Assembly: GCA_963580285.1 (NCBI GenBank)
Contig: OY757016.1
Span: 46,453,124-46,517,123, forward strand
DNA length: 64,000 nt
Source: Lucinisca nassula
Lineage: Eukaryota > Mollusca > Bivalvia > Lucinida > Lucinidae
Direction of reading: 5' to 3'
The notes under the pieces are model-generated. The model was not told where the DNA came from. It saw nothing but the letters and a program-made list of their open reading frames with translations, and searched no databases. This document shows, piece after piece, positions 1 to 9,511 of the stretch. A program made the position numbers and the translations under genes. How positions within the stretch are numbered: position 1 is the stretch's first letter; every line of letters starts with the position of its first letter.

Positions 1-700
1 CGACCCCAAAACAGTCATTTTTGGGCCAAAAATGGCTTGTCTGCACTCTATCTCATTAAGGAATTGATTGATTTTAGTCAAACTGAGTACAATATATCAT
101 TACAACATACCACAGATTTGATTAGATTTTGTTGACCTTGACCTCATTTTCAAGGCCACAGCGACCCAAAAACAGTCATTTTTGGGTCAAAAATGGCTTG
201 TCTGCACACTTTCTCATTAACAAATTAGTTAATTTTAGTCAAACTTGGTACAAAATATCATTACAACATACCACAGATTTGATTAGATTTTGGTGACCTT
301 GACGTATTTTTTTAGGTCACAGCGACCCCAAAACAGTTATTTTTGCTTGTCTGCACTGTATCTCATTATCAAATTGATTGATTTTAGTCAAACCTGGTAC
401 AATATATCTTTACAACATACCGCAGATTTGATTAGATTTTGGTGACCTTAACCTTTTTTCAAGGACACAGGCTCCCAAAAACAGCCAATTTGGGGCCAAA
501 AATGGCTTGTATGCGCTCTATCTCATTAACAAATTGATTGATTTTGTCAAACTTGGTACAATATATCATTACAACAAACTGCAGATTTGTTTAGATTTTG
601 GTGACCTTGACCTTTATTTTCAAGGTCACAGCACCCCGAAAACCATCAATTTTGGGCCAAGGCCAAAAATGGCTTGTTTGCAGCTTACATTTTGGTGACT
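1..700. repeat. Tandem array, ~160 bp unit, about 4.4 copies
   Basis: Units begin at about 1, 162, 323, 472 and 632 with a CGACCCCAAAACAGTCATTT-like block. Each then carries CATTACAACATACC, GATTTGATTAGATTTT and GGTGACCTTGACC. Period is ~160 bp (one unit is 149 bp). Unit size and the GACCTTGACC/AAGGTCA content match the cores of the HINE/pearl-like elements elsewhere in the window, so this is probably the core of such an element truncated by the left edge. No coding potential seen. Confidence 0.85.
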
Positions 701-774
701 TTAACCTAGTTGTCAAATGGGTGTTTTAAGATCTTTTTGTGGTTGGGGGGCATTGTTTTCCTCTGAAAACATTT

Positions 775-914
775 CTAGTAAATTTGCTGAAAAAAATGTG
801 AGTGACTTTTGCAGCATTCACATTTTCCCACCAAAATATTTTTGCTGGAAAAATGTGAGTAGCTTTTGCAAATGCAAAAGCTACTCACATATTCCCAGCT
901 AAAATACCAGAGTA
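775..914 (-). mobile_element. MITE family F, copy 1, distal half (split by pogo)
   Basis: Contains the family palindrome: ATGTGAGTAGCTTTTGCA followed by its inverted arm up to CTACTCACAT (853-890), plus a degenerate second hairpin at 795-835. The other half of the same copy lies at 3959-4046, beyond the pogo insertion. Other F copies are at 7310-7500, 12041-12269 and 13997-14247. No open frame. Confidence 0.7.
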
Positions 915-3900
915 CGATGCTGTCTTATGATCTTGCGCACCTAAGAATTATTCCGGTATTTGTAAAGTAATAAAAACTTCACACAAAAACAAAAACTGTC
1001 TTATATTTATGTTAATATCTTAGCTAGAATATTACGCTGAAAGCATGAGAAAACATGCAAAATCATTAAAGATAGCTACAAATAAGTCACTTACCACCAT
1101 GTTTTCTCCAAGAGGTCAAAGGTCTTATGATCTTGCGCAGTAGCTGTATATGACGTCATGAGAGGCTTTCCCCATGCTAAGTGTGTAGGTATGGTGGCCC
1201 ATTCAAACAATAAACGTAAATGAAGTTACTTGTCCGGTTTGCAATTAAGTTCAAGCGAAAACACATATGATTGAAACAGACTAATAATTGAATCCATAAA
1301 CAAACTGTAAATTAAAACTTATGTACATGGTTCGAAATTCTAACTGCTTATTGTTCATTTTCACACCTGGGACACCTGAACTCCTCTTCATCAGACAACT
1401 CTCTAACAGAACTGCAAAATTGCAGATGGACCCAGCCACCACACTGTTCACACTGGCCCATTGTAACAAACTGAATTTGTAATTCTAAATTAAGCCCGTC
1501 TGGTTGCCACTTTCCACAAACAGAACACACCTCAGAATCTTCATTATATTCCTCCACTACTGGCACGGTTAGAACATCCTTTTTACCCCCCTTTTTAGCT
1601 GGCCCTTTCCCTCGTTTTGAATGTGGAATGGGTCCTTTTCCTTTCTTATGCGTTTCCTTGGCTTTACTTTCTTTTTTACTGTCGGTACTGGCCTTGATTT
1701 TCTTACAATTTTCAATGATCACAATGTCTTGACTTTGTCCTGCCTGTTGGGAGTTAGAATATGGGGGGATAAATTTCATTTTCCTTTTGGTTGTACCCTT
1801 CTTTGATCCACCTTTCTCATTGTTCACTGTCTCGCGCTTTAATTTTTTCTTCTCGGTTTCTTTCTTTCCTTTCTCCATGGTTTTCTTTTTTTCATAGTGC
1901 ACATCCTCCGTTATTGCCGCGCCATATGGGGGAACGAAAGTGCTTCTCTTTTTCTTTGATTCATGGTTTTCTTTCAGTTTATTAAATTCATTTGTCTTTT
2001 CCTGAAATAATATTTTCACACTTCTGTTGTCTTTACGTTCTTTCCTTGTTACTTTTATTTCTGACTTTTCCTTGGTTATTACAGGGGGTGAAACACAGGG
2101 AGCAGTAGGGTCATAGGGGAATATTCCAGTTTTTCTGAATCCGGACATTATGGTACTAACGTTCATGGAACTGATAAATGCATGACTAATTATTTGTGGC
2201 AAGTCTTCCTTAATGATAACACGGTTTGGATGGGCATGCAAAAATTTATGACATTCCGAACTGAGGCTCTTCTTGAATGGGCTGAACACAGACACATCGA
2301 GTGGTTGTAGACAGTGACTTGTGTGAGGAGGTAGTACAAACAGGTGGATGTCTTCTTGCCTTGCTGCTTCTATCACGTCGATAGTCACATGAGTAGAATG
2401 GCCGTCATATAGTAAAACACAAGGCCTGGATGTTACATGATGCATAAAATGATTGGTGAAAAAATCAAGAAATAAGTTGGAATTTGACCAACCACTCTGT
2501 GAAGACCTGTACTCCGTACCCTCTAAACCCTCTGACCGAATGTCCCGAGAAAGCCTTTCACCCTTGAATATGACAAACGGCGGAATCGTCTCACCCAGAG
2601 CACTAACAGCGGCAATTACTGTCGTTGTTGCAGACTTCCCAGAAGTGACACAATGGGGATTTGTTCCTGTCCTGGCGAGAACTTTGGGTGGGTTGTGGTC
2701 TAAGGAAATACCCGTTTCGTCAACATTCCATATGAACTGGGGTTTGTTCTTCAAACTGTATTTGTCTAGCACACGTCCAAGTTCTTCAAAATAGGCATGT
2801 AGTGTGTCTTCATTCACTGCATCATCTCGAGCCTTCTCTCTTTTCTTGGGATGCGTCATTTTCAACTCGGAAAATCTCTTTAGAAAGCTGTAGAACCAGT
2901 TCTTTGTAGGTTCAATATCTCGGCTAGTAGCTTCGCTCATATTCTTCGCCATCTCCATGACTTGCCACCTTGAAAAACCATATCCAATATGAGCCATCAC
3001 CACGCAGTGCTCTGCTAGCATTTCTTCTTGCGTCCTAGTGAAGATAGTCGGACCACCTCTTTTGACATCTTCGCCCTTACTGTTTGCCAGTCACCACCTC
3101 AGTGTGGATTCTGCGAGCCCATGGAGTCTTGCAGCCTTTCTAATAGCAAAACCCTTCTCTCTGACATCCCTGTAGGCATCATGTAGCTTCAGGTACCCAT
3201 ACTTGGTCTCACGAGGCTTGTTAGACATACTGGCTGGACTGAAAAAGACAAAAGGACTGAATTAACATTATGCAAAGATAACCTTTTATGATGCTCCCTA
3301 TAGGAAATTAACGTTAGTTCAACGTTGAATAAACGTTAATTGCCTGCACGATTGTCTTATTGTGGTAAAAAAACACATATCAGAACAAACCGCCGTTGCC
3401 CGGCGTTGAAAAACATTACACATGTGACATAGAAATCGGTTGAACCGTGACACTAATTGGCTTCCATACTTTTGAAAATTGGCGCGTGGTTCGGGCCTCT
3501 GGGAATCACAACAATGGCGGGGGAAAAGACCGTCTGCGGACTCGAGAGAGAAAAATGGACTGTTGTGATTATTCTGGAGCTTATGTATTAACAAGTAGTG
3601 AATTTATTGATAGAAAATCTATTCTGATCATCGGATACTGGAGGAGCTGAAAGAAAATGTGATTTTAATCGAGCGAGTTTCTTGTGCGTGAAAGTGGGTC
3701 AGTGGGTTGACCTCATGAATAATTAATTAGGATGACGTAGTATGTAAACAAAAACAAAATAATTCAGGTACGTTTTTTACTTACTCTTTCTTTGTGAAAC
3801 TGTTTTGAAGACTTGTAAGTGAACTGGATATAACCTCAACGAATATTCTGTCAATTTTCTGGATGCAAATGACTGTAAACAACCGGACGGGTTTCCCAAA

Positions 3901-3958
3901 ACACGTGTCCACGAGGCGCGCAAGATCGTAAGACGCGCAAGATCATAAGACCCGATTG
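915..3958 (-). mobile_element. pogo-type DNA transposon with TIRs and TA target duplication
   Basis: Left terminus CGATGCTGTCTTATGATCTT at 915 matches the inverted right terminus ending at 3958 (read inward: CAATCGGGTCTTATGATCTT); about 21 of 25 positions agree. TA flanks both ends (913-914 and 3959-3960), as expected for the Tc1/mariner-pogo superfamily. The GTCTTATGATCTTGCGC block recurs inside the left end (1122-1138) and, slightly altered, inside the right end (3918-3935), giving subterminal repeats. Length is 3044 bp with one transposase gene on the minus strand. The element sits inside a family F MITE: the flanks rejoin as ...CAGAGTA/TTAGAAATTG..., the order seen in uninterrupted F copies. 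Confidence 0.85.
1348..3228 (-). pseudogene. pogo/Tigger-like transposase with C-terminal PHD-type finger, one internal stop
   Basis: Transposases of this family cut and paste their own element by recognising its terminal repeats. The longest uninterrupted frame starts at 3021 (557 aa), but the same frame runs back without shift to an ATG at 3228, giving 626 codons with a single TGA at codon 46 (3091-3093). Codons 1-70 read as a Psq-type helix-turn-helix (KAARLHGLAESTLRW, stop, LANS). In the 557-aa part the DDE_1 triad is visible: D101 (WNVDETG), D206 (LLYDGHST) and D242 (CLQPLDV), 35 residues between the last two. A Lys/Glu-rich linker follows. Residues 499-553 have the Cys4-His-Cys3 spacing of a PHD finger (C499, C502, C524, C527, H532, C536, C550, C553). 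TGG-TGA-CTG suggests CGA to TGA decay at a CpG. Otherwise the gene looks young. It could be a domesticated gene, but the TIRs and TA duplication favour a transposon. Confidence 0.88.
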
Positions 3959-4046
3959 TATTAGAAATTGTACTTGCTAGATCAGTTAACAGTTGGACTA
4001 CTAACAAGTTCGTTTTGATAACAGTGCTTTGAACAACTGCAACCAG
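3959..4046 (-). mobile_element. MITE family F, copy 1, terminal half
   Basis: Read on the minus strand this gives the F left terminus (AGTTGTTCAAAGCACTGTTA), then GTTAACTG and CTAGCAAGTACAATTTCTAA, exactly the order in copies at 7310, 12041 and 13997. It is separated from its palindromic half only by the pogo insertion. Confidence 0.75.
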
Positions 4047-4424
4047 GCAAGACACAAAACCAGCCTGCTCAGCTGCACAGACTAGTAAGAGTCTTCACAT
4101 TTTAGATATACTCCGATTCAAACTTTATTCATTTCCTGGTTTACTATTTAAACAGTTTATTTAAAAGAACCTCAGCAAGGTGCAAGGTGATTCTAACAAA
4201 TGTCCACAGGATTTGTTTCTTGCAGTACATGGAGGTGGGGCAGGGCCCAAGCTAGCCCAAAAAATTTGGGAGAAGTGACTTCTCCCTCCTGGGAAAATTG
4301 GGAGAAGTTTGCTGGGTCTAGGGAGAAGTGGGTGCGGCTTAACGCCAAACAACAACAATGTAATTAGTTCTCCTGTAAACCCATATTTGGAGAAAAGTGT
4401 GTTTTATTGGGGTATCAATCAATT
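4047..4424. other. No gene seen
   Basis: Nothing recognisable except short purine-rich repeats of the GGGAGAAGT type near 4265-4335. Frames across it are short and look random. Confidence 0.5.
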
Positions 4425-4630
4425 CCGCTATTGAGACCACCTGAAATGAAGACTAATTCTGCTTTAAAAAGCTTATTTGGTTGGCTGCAGTTATTCTTTC
4501 TTTCTGTTTTCTGCAAACAGTGACCCCTGATCAGAGACCACTTTTGGGACTGTTCAAAAGTGGTCTTAAAGACCACTTTTGAACTGTCCCAAAGGTGGTC
4601 TTAATATAGTAATTTTACTGTATTTGGGCA
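4425..4630. repeat. Dispersed repeat K with long hairpin
   Basis: At 4536-4600 a ~32 bp arm starting GACCACTTTTGGGACTGTTC is followed almost directly by its inverted copy with about two mismatches. A related copy without the complete hairpin lies at 59990-60185: both share AATTCTGCTTT, the TTCTTTCTTTCTGTTTTCTG-like stretch and GTGGTCTT...ATTTTACTGTAT. Confidence 0.6.
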
Positions 4631-5922
4631 AGCTGTAACTTTTGTTGTATCCAACCATGTTATAATGAGTGGTGAGGTTTCTGTGTAATAGTTAGATCAT
4701 TTCTCACTAAGTTCCTGAAACAATTGTATTTTAAAACAGACTATAGAAACAAGGGGGAACAACCTCGCTAAATGAAAATCAGTTGTTATTTTTTTATGAA
4801 TTTGGATAATTACTGAATATTTACCGGCAAGTAATAATTTTTTTCACTTACAAAATAAAAAATTGCTACCTACTTTTGTTGGTTGTTGTCCATAAAAAAA
4901 ATGATTGATGGATGCAAAAGTAATGTACAAACAAATCAATGGCAAAACAAATAAACCATCTTTATTTAAAAATTATTAAATCCTAATGCAGTGTCATTGC
5001 CAATGGTCAGAATAATCTTATTACTGTATACAACAGTACTTAAGAAAGTATGTCCGCACCCAGACTTTGGCACAAGCTAACGGTACAAATATACCTGTTA
5101 AAGTTACATAATCTTCTGTAATCTTAATTGACTCTTATTGCAATAAAAACTTTGGGCAAATCAACTGAGATAGATTTATGACAGTACAAGACTACTGAGC
5201 GTGTTGCAAGTGGCTCGAGCGGCATGAGCTAACGGTTAGAATTAAATTACATAACAGTACCAACTTGCAACTGGCACGAAGTGCAGAATAAACACTTAGC
5301 TTTGTTCAGTGTAATTACTGAGATTTCTGACACTAGTGGATCGAAGGATTATCGTTACCTTGTCAGTTTACCGTTACTGTTCACAAGGAAGACACACAAA
5401 AAAAAAAAACGGGCAAAATTTCAGGACGAAGTTTTTTTCGCTTTCATCGCCAAAGTCGGCGAAGTGAGCCCCAACAGGGCGACTTCTTCGCCTGAGTCGC
5501 ACTCTAGCTTGAGCACTGTGGGGGTGTGGGGAAAAGTCCCTTTATTGTATATTTATTTTATCACTTATTGAGATTCTTTATATCGGCAAATTCTTTATAA
5601 CAGAAAAATGTTGGGGGGGAACACATACTGTCGTTATAATGAGGTACCTCTGTATACTTTTCGGTGAATGAAATAGTTTGATAGCCCTGAAATGACAGAT
5701 TGAGATTCTGACAGCACCATAGACCAAACTTTGAAGGAACTATCTGGGATTTTGAGCTTCACAAAATCTCAGACAAAAAAGTGACTGTTGCAACAAAGAA
5801 TTCTTGATCAAATTGATTAATAGAAATTACAAGTTGAAGTTCAGCCATTTTTAAAATAGATGTCCAATTTAGAAATGCATTCTGTCTGTGGTGTTGTCCT
5901 TCATAGCACTTTTAATTTTCAG
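4631..5922. other. No exon recognised; probable intron or intergenic DNA
   Basis: AT-rich sequence upstream of the ADP-ribosylglycohydrolase exon at 5923. I looked for the upstream exons of that gene (the family's conserved THxDPRC and WTDDTDQ regions) on the + strand and did not find them, so they lie to the left of the window or are lost. The last bases (5903-5922) form a good pyrimidine-rich splice acceptor. Confidence 0.45.
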
Positions 5923-6012
5923 TATAAATACAAGAGAACCACTCAACATGTCATACACCTTCAAAGCAATGGCTGCAGGATTGATTGGCCTAAGATCACA
6001 GATGTCTTTCAA
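5923..6012 (+). CDS. ADP-ribosylglycohydrolase family protein, penultimate exon
   Basis: Enzymes of this family remove ADP-ribose from modified targets using a two-metal (Mg) site. The 90-nt exon follows a textbook acceptor (TTTTAATTTTCAG) and ends at a textbook donor (CAA/GTAAGA). It encodes INTREPLNMSYTFKAMAA then GLIGLRSQMSFK; the family has a similar stretch (IGYTxKCxxxGxxALR) just before the metal-binding motif. It ends two bases into a codon, and the exon at 7964 starts with the one missing base, so the join reads ...QMSFK-SYIMKLILEGG. Phase agreement across a ~2 kb intron plus family similarity supports a real gene. Upstream exons are not visible, so the gene is partial here. Intron and exon are both free of stops or shifts. 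Confidence 0.72.
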
Positions 6013-6254
6013 GTAAGATTTTACTGTATTATGAATTGCAAGAACATGATGTAGATTTGATAAACCTTTATACATTTTCAAAGGCCAGTGCTAAAATGTA
6101 TTGTTGTTTTTTTTACTAGTTGATGTGAGTGGATGTTGTCTGAAAACAACTCTAGTTTTGTAAAGATCTGGCAATGACATTCACATACATATACAGTACT
6201 AATCCGCCAATCACAGCATAAGTCTTCTGCTGTCTCGTCTGCTGATGTATTTAA

Positions 6255-6330
6255 AAAGTCGTTACTGCACACAGAGTGGACCCAGATCAGGCTGCTCCAT
6301 GCAGTCTGAGGTCCACACTGTGTGCCTGTA
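6255..6330. repeat. MITE-I-like imperfect palindrome
   Basis: CAGAGTGGACCCAGATCAGG is followed by an inverted counterpart, CAGTCTGAGGTCCACACTGTG. The same GATCAG/CACTGTTTGC pairing recurs at about 8480-8535, 18930-18980, 19225-19305, 37490-37545, 42075-42150, 42545-42615, 44205-44260 and 60670-60750. No coding capacity. Confidence 0.5.
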
Positions 6331-6427
6331 TGTAAAAACGTGTTTGAAAAGTTTGCTAAGAGATGCAGCTGACGACATACCCTTTTTAGGTGCAGTTTTT
6401 CTTTGGGTCTTATATTAAGGGCTAATT

Positions 6428-7025
6428 TGGCTGGCCTTTGTTGCTCAGTCAGATGCGTAGCTGACTGGTGTTTAAGAGGTAACAGGTCAGAGCCCCACTG
6501 GGTCCGACAACATGCTTTGGTGGACAATAATAATGGGATACTTTTTAAGGTCATTCTCTCCTTATGGCTGATTCAAGAAGGGCAGTCATCAGTTTCTTGC
6601 TAAAGCATGTGCACTGTACTGGTTAACTGCTTATGTGTAGGAAAAGTGTGGTTATGTAAACTGACATGTTGGAGTGACCTAAAAGTGTTAACTGGGCTAT
6701 TAATAGCCCCTGCCTGTTGGGGCTTAAGAAATAGATTGGCTGCATGATGCTTCCACGCAGAGGTGAAACTGACCCGCACACGAGTACTGGTAAACTGCTT
6801 AGAAGATCTAAGCCTGCCCAGGCAAAGCAGTGTGCATCAGACCGTCCATCCATGCTTATAAACCCTATTGGTTTAAATGGGTGGCAGGGCTTGAGATGTC
6901 ATTTCATCTCAATGTCAGGTAAAAGTCCCACAAAATTGGAAGCAACGTCCCCAAAATGACCTTTACAGTCTTGACAGGGATGTTAAACCTCAAATCAAAC
7001 AAACAAAAAGGGTTAAACTGCAAAC
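6428..7025 (+). mobile_element. SINE-D copy 1, interrupted by SINE-C
   Basis: tRNA-like head (GTTGCTCAGTCAGATGCGTA), body CTGATTCAAGAAGGGCAGT, and tail GTTAACTGGGC... resuming as GGGTTAAACTGC after the SINE-C at 6703-7005. It matches the second copy at 48883-50023. Non-autonomous retroposon, degenerate here. Confidence 0.65.
6703..7005 (+). mobile_element. SINE-C copy 1
   Basis: Order of blocks as in the other copies: GCCCCTGCCTGTTGGGGCTT, GCTGCATGATGCTTCCACGC, GTACTGGTAAACTGCTTAGA, AAACCCTATTGG, CATTTCATCTCAATGTC, CACAAAATTGGAAGC, then GATGTTAAACCTCAAATCAA. It lies inside the tail of a SINE-D. Confidence 0.8.
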
Positions 7026-7049
7026 AATACTAATTTGTCAGTTTAGGAG

Positions 7050-7255
7050 TTCAGGATCTAGTTTCTCACTGCTGTGGGTTTTAGTCTTGCTTGGGTTACA
7101 TGTCAAACGCTAAGTTATGCAGTGGAAGGTCAGGTGGTTTTTCTCTGCGTGCTCTGGTTTTTGCCCATCTCTGATTAACGATGGGCTTAAAATAAGAGAA
7201 ATTATCTTGAAAAGGCTTTAAAACCAAAACAGAAAATAAAAATAATAATAAAAAT
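7050..7255 (+). mobile_element. SINE-G copy 1, old and 5'-truncated
   Basis: Shares GTGGAAGGTCAGGTGGTTTT, GATTAACGAT and ATTATCTTGAAA with the better copies at 28605-28820 and 34159-34405, but with many substitutions. The A-rich tail is broken up. No tRNA head remains. Confidence 0.6.
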
Positions 7256-7309
7256 GACTTAGTTGATCAAATGAGGCATTAGCTTAACAAACCTGTTAAT
7301 ACATAAAAC

Positions 7310-7500
7310 GTAATTGTCCATTGTTCAAATCATATTTAGCTTAGCAAGCTTGTAAGTGGTTATATTGTTAAATGTTCCAGTAAGTACAATTTCTAATAAT
7401 CTGACATTCTTTTGCTGAAAAAATGTGAGCAGCTTTTGCATTTGCAAAAGTTGCTCACATTATTTCTGCAAAAACTATGTCATAAGTACATTCGCCATAT
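7310..7500 (+). mobile_element. MITE family F, copy 2
   Basis: Left part TTGTTCAAATCATATTTAGC, then AAGTACAATTTCTAATAAT, then the GTGAGCAGCTTTTGCA palindrome with one mismatch in the second arm (GTTGCTCACAT). Lies within the intron of the ADP-ribosylglycohydrolase gene. Confidence 0.7.
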
Positions 7501-7963
7501 TTGGGTTAAACCTTCGTCTAGAGGCAAAGAATATGCACTGCCTTTTGCGAACAGTGTAGATACAAATCGGATTGCCACTGCCTCTGATCATTATTTACTG
7601 TGAATTTTTAGGGACAAATTACTTCAAGTAATCTGATTGGATGAAAGTCAGAAATGGGTGTGGCTATATTTGTTTACTCTGCAGGCAGAATTGACTTTAC
7701 CAAATTTTCACGTACACAGGTTCATTTAATAAATTCTTTGTATGTAGATCAATTAAGGGTTTACAGGGTATACAATACATTCTTATTTCTACAAAAATCC
7801 TTGATTATGGTGTTTGAATAGCCATCTACTGATAAAAGTCAATATCTCTGCTCTTTTCCAACTTATAGAAAATATCACCTGTAAGACCACTCTTAAATGA
7901 CCTTGAAAGATAATATTATATTGCATAAGAATAGTGTTGTAAAATAGCAGTATTGTCTTGTAG

Positions 7964-8156
7964 GTCATACATCATGAAGCTTATTTTGGAGGGCGGTGAC
8001 AGCAACAGCAATGGTTGTGTGGCTGGTGCCATGCTTGGCTGTAAAATGGGCTACTCTCATCTACCACAGGAGTGGATCCAGGGATTGAGAAAGAAACAGA
8101 AAACATGGCTGAATATCAAAATTAACCATCTTCTAGACATGATAGGTTTGCCATAA
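7964..8156 (+). CDS. ADP-ribosylglycohydrolase family protein, terminal exon
   Basis: After acceptor TTGTCTTGTAG the frame reads SYIMKLILEGGDSNSNGCVA, GAMLGCKMGYSHLPQEWIQG, LRKKQKTWLNIKINHLLDMI, GLP and stop TAA (8154-8156). EGGDxxxNGxVAGAxLGCKxGYSxLPxxW is the C-terminal signature of the DraG/ADP-ribosylglycohydrolase family. The usual motif has D-x-D-T/S-N, both aspartates binding metal. Here the second aspartate is Asn (GGDSNSN), which might weaken or abolish catalysis. The frame is otherwise clean and keeps phase with the exon at 5923. A possible AATAAA signal follows at 8315. Could be a paralogue with changed function or an early pseudogene; I cannot decide from two exons. Confidence 0.8.
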
Positions 8157-8839
8157 ACACCGAAGGTTTGCAATCTGAATCAAAATTTAAACCAGAGCCT
8201 GCAGTTGTAAGACTTTTTACATGCTCAGCTAATTTGAAGATGCCCAAAATAATGATAAGACATTATTCAAGCTCAAATTAGCAGAGAACGATTTAAACAT
8301 ATCAAAATGCCAGCAATAAATTTATGGACAGGACATTGTCATCCTCAACTAAGTTGGGCGTGAAAAACACTTATTGCCTGAGGGCTGGTTTACTTTGGGT
8401 AAGATGTGATAGTTTGACAGTTTGCTCATTACTGTAAGTACCAGATAATAGTGATTGTTGTCTGCTGGTAACTTAAGCCATTTTTGCAAACAGTGTTGAA
8501 CCCAGATCAGACTGCTCAGGGTACACAGTGTTTTCCTGAATGTAAAAATGTTTGTTAAGTTTGCAAGAAGATGCAACCGATGTATCATGGCATCTTAAGG
8601 GTTGATTCTATGTCTTTTTGTCTTTTTCCTGTTTTGTAGGAACTTATCAGAAATTGGTGCTTCAATCTGATTCTCACATGCCCATAATACAATATTTTTT
8701 TTTTCTAAACAAAAAATAAGGAAAATAAGGTGTTTACACATAAAACAGGAAGGAAAAATACAGAGATATGATGGTCTAACTTTTGTCGCTTTAAGCATGG
8801 TGCAGTACAGGAGTCTGATTTTCCACCCATTCTTCTGTC
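8157..8839. other. Probable 3' UTR and intergenic DNA
   Basis: AT-rich, with a possible polyadenylation signal AATAAA at 8315-8320 and a MITE-I-like palindrome piece at about 8480-8535 (CCCAGATCAGACTGCTCAG). No open frame of interest. Confidence 0.45.
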
Positions 8840-9189
8840 CATTTTAAAAGCTTCATTAATGATACTTGGTACAGATTTGCATCTAGGGATGGCAACTGTA
8901 TTGTAAGCATCCATATTTGACTCTGACCTACATTATATGGTTCACTTATTTTGTGACATATTACATCAGACCTAGCATTCACCCTAATGTTCAAGTCCAT
9001 TTCTCAAGAACTATAAGAGCTTCATTAATGATACTTGGTACAGACTTGCATCTAGGGATAGCAACTTTTATGCAAACATCCATATTTGTCCTTGACCTAC
9101 ATTTCATGGTTCACTGATCCATTCCGTCAAATCTTTCCTTCACACTGATGTTCATGTCCATTTCTCAAGAGCTAGAGCTTTATTAATGA
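8840..9189 (+). repeat. Core-repeat array, ~165 bp unit, left part
   Basis: Two units carrying GATACTTGGTACAGATTTGC, CATCTAGGGATGGCAACT, GACCTACAT...ATGGTTCACT and GTCCATTTCTCAAGA. The array resumes at 10721, and the junction rebuilt across the Tigger-like element (AATGATA + CTTGGTAC) matches the repeat exactly. Confidence 0.8.
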
Positions 9190-9511
9190 TACACTGTAAC
9201 CTCATTATTACACGGTTGTTGGGGTCCAAGAAAGCAGACTGTGGTATAATTTTTGGGTTACCATCAATAAGGGAAAATTTCTTGATTTCTTGTTTGAACA
9301 AAACAAGCATGTTTCTTGTGATAAACATACTTTTATGTTGTGGGTACTTGTTAGAATCGCCTCGGCAACATGCTTTGTGGAGAAATAACATTTCCAGTAC
9401 ATCATTTTCCGGCAATTTTGGAGTTATGCACGCTTGTATGATGGTCTAATTTTCTGATAAAAAAAATTGATCTTCTTCAATTGGACAGATCTCCTGTGCA
9501 TCTGCCTCGCA

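Larger units (their letters stand above)
6013..7963 (+). other. Intron of the ADP-ribosylglycohydrolase gene
   Basis: Starts GTAAGA and ends TATTGTCTTGTAG. It carries a MITE-I palindrome (about 6255-6330), a SINE-D with a SINE-C inside it (6428-7025), an old SINE-G (7050-7255) and a family F MITE (7310-7500). No internal exon seen. Confidence 0.6.

Noticed and set aside
3447..3650. 67-codon + frame upstream of the pogo gene
   Set aside because: Non-coding end of the transposon on the opposite strand; no motif.
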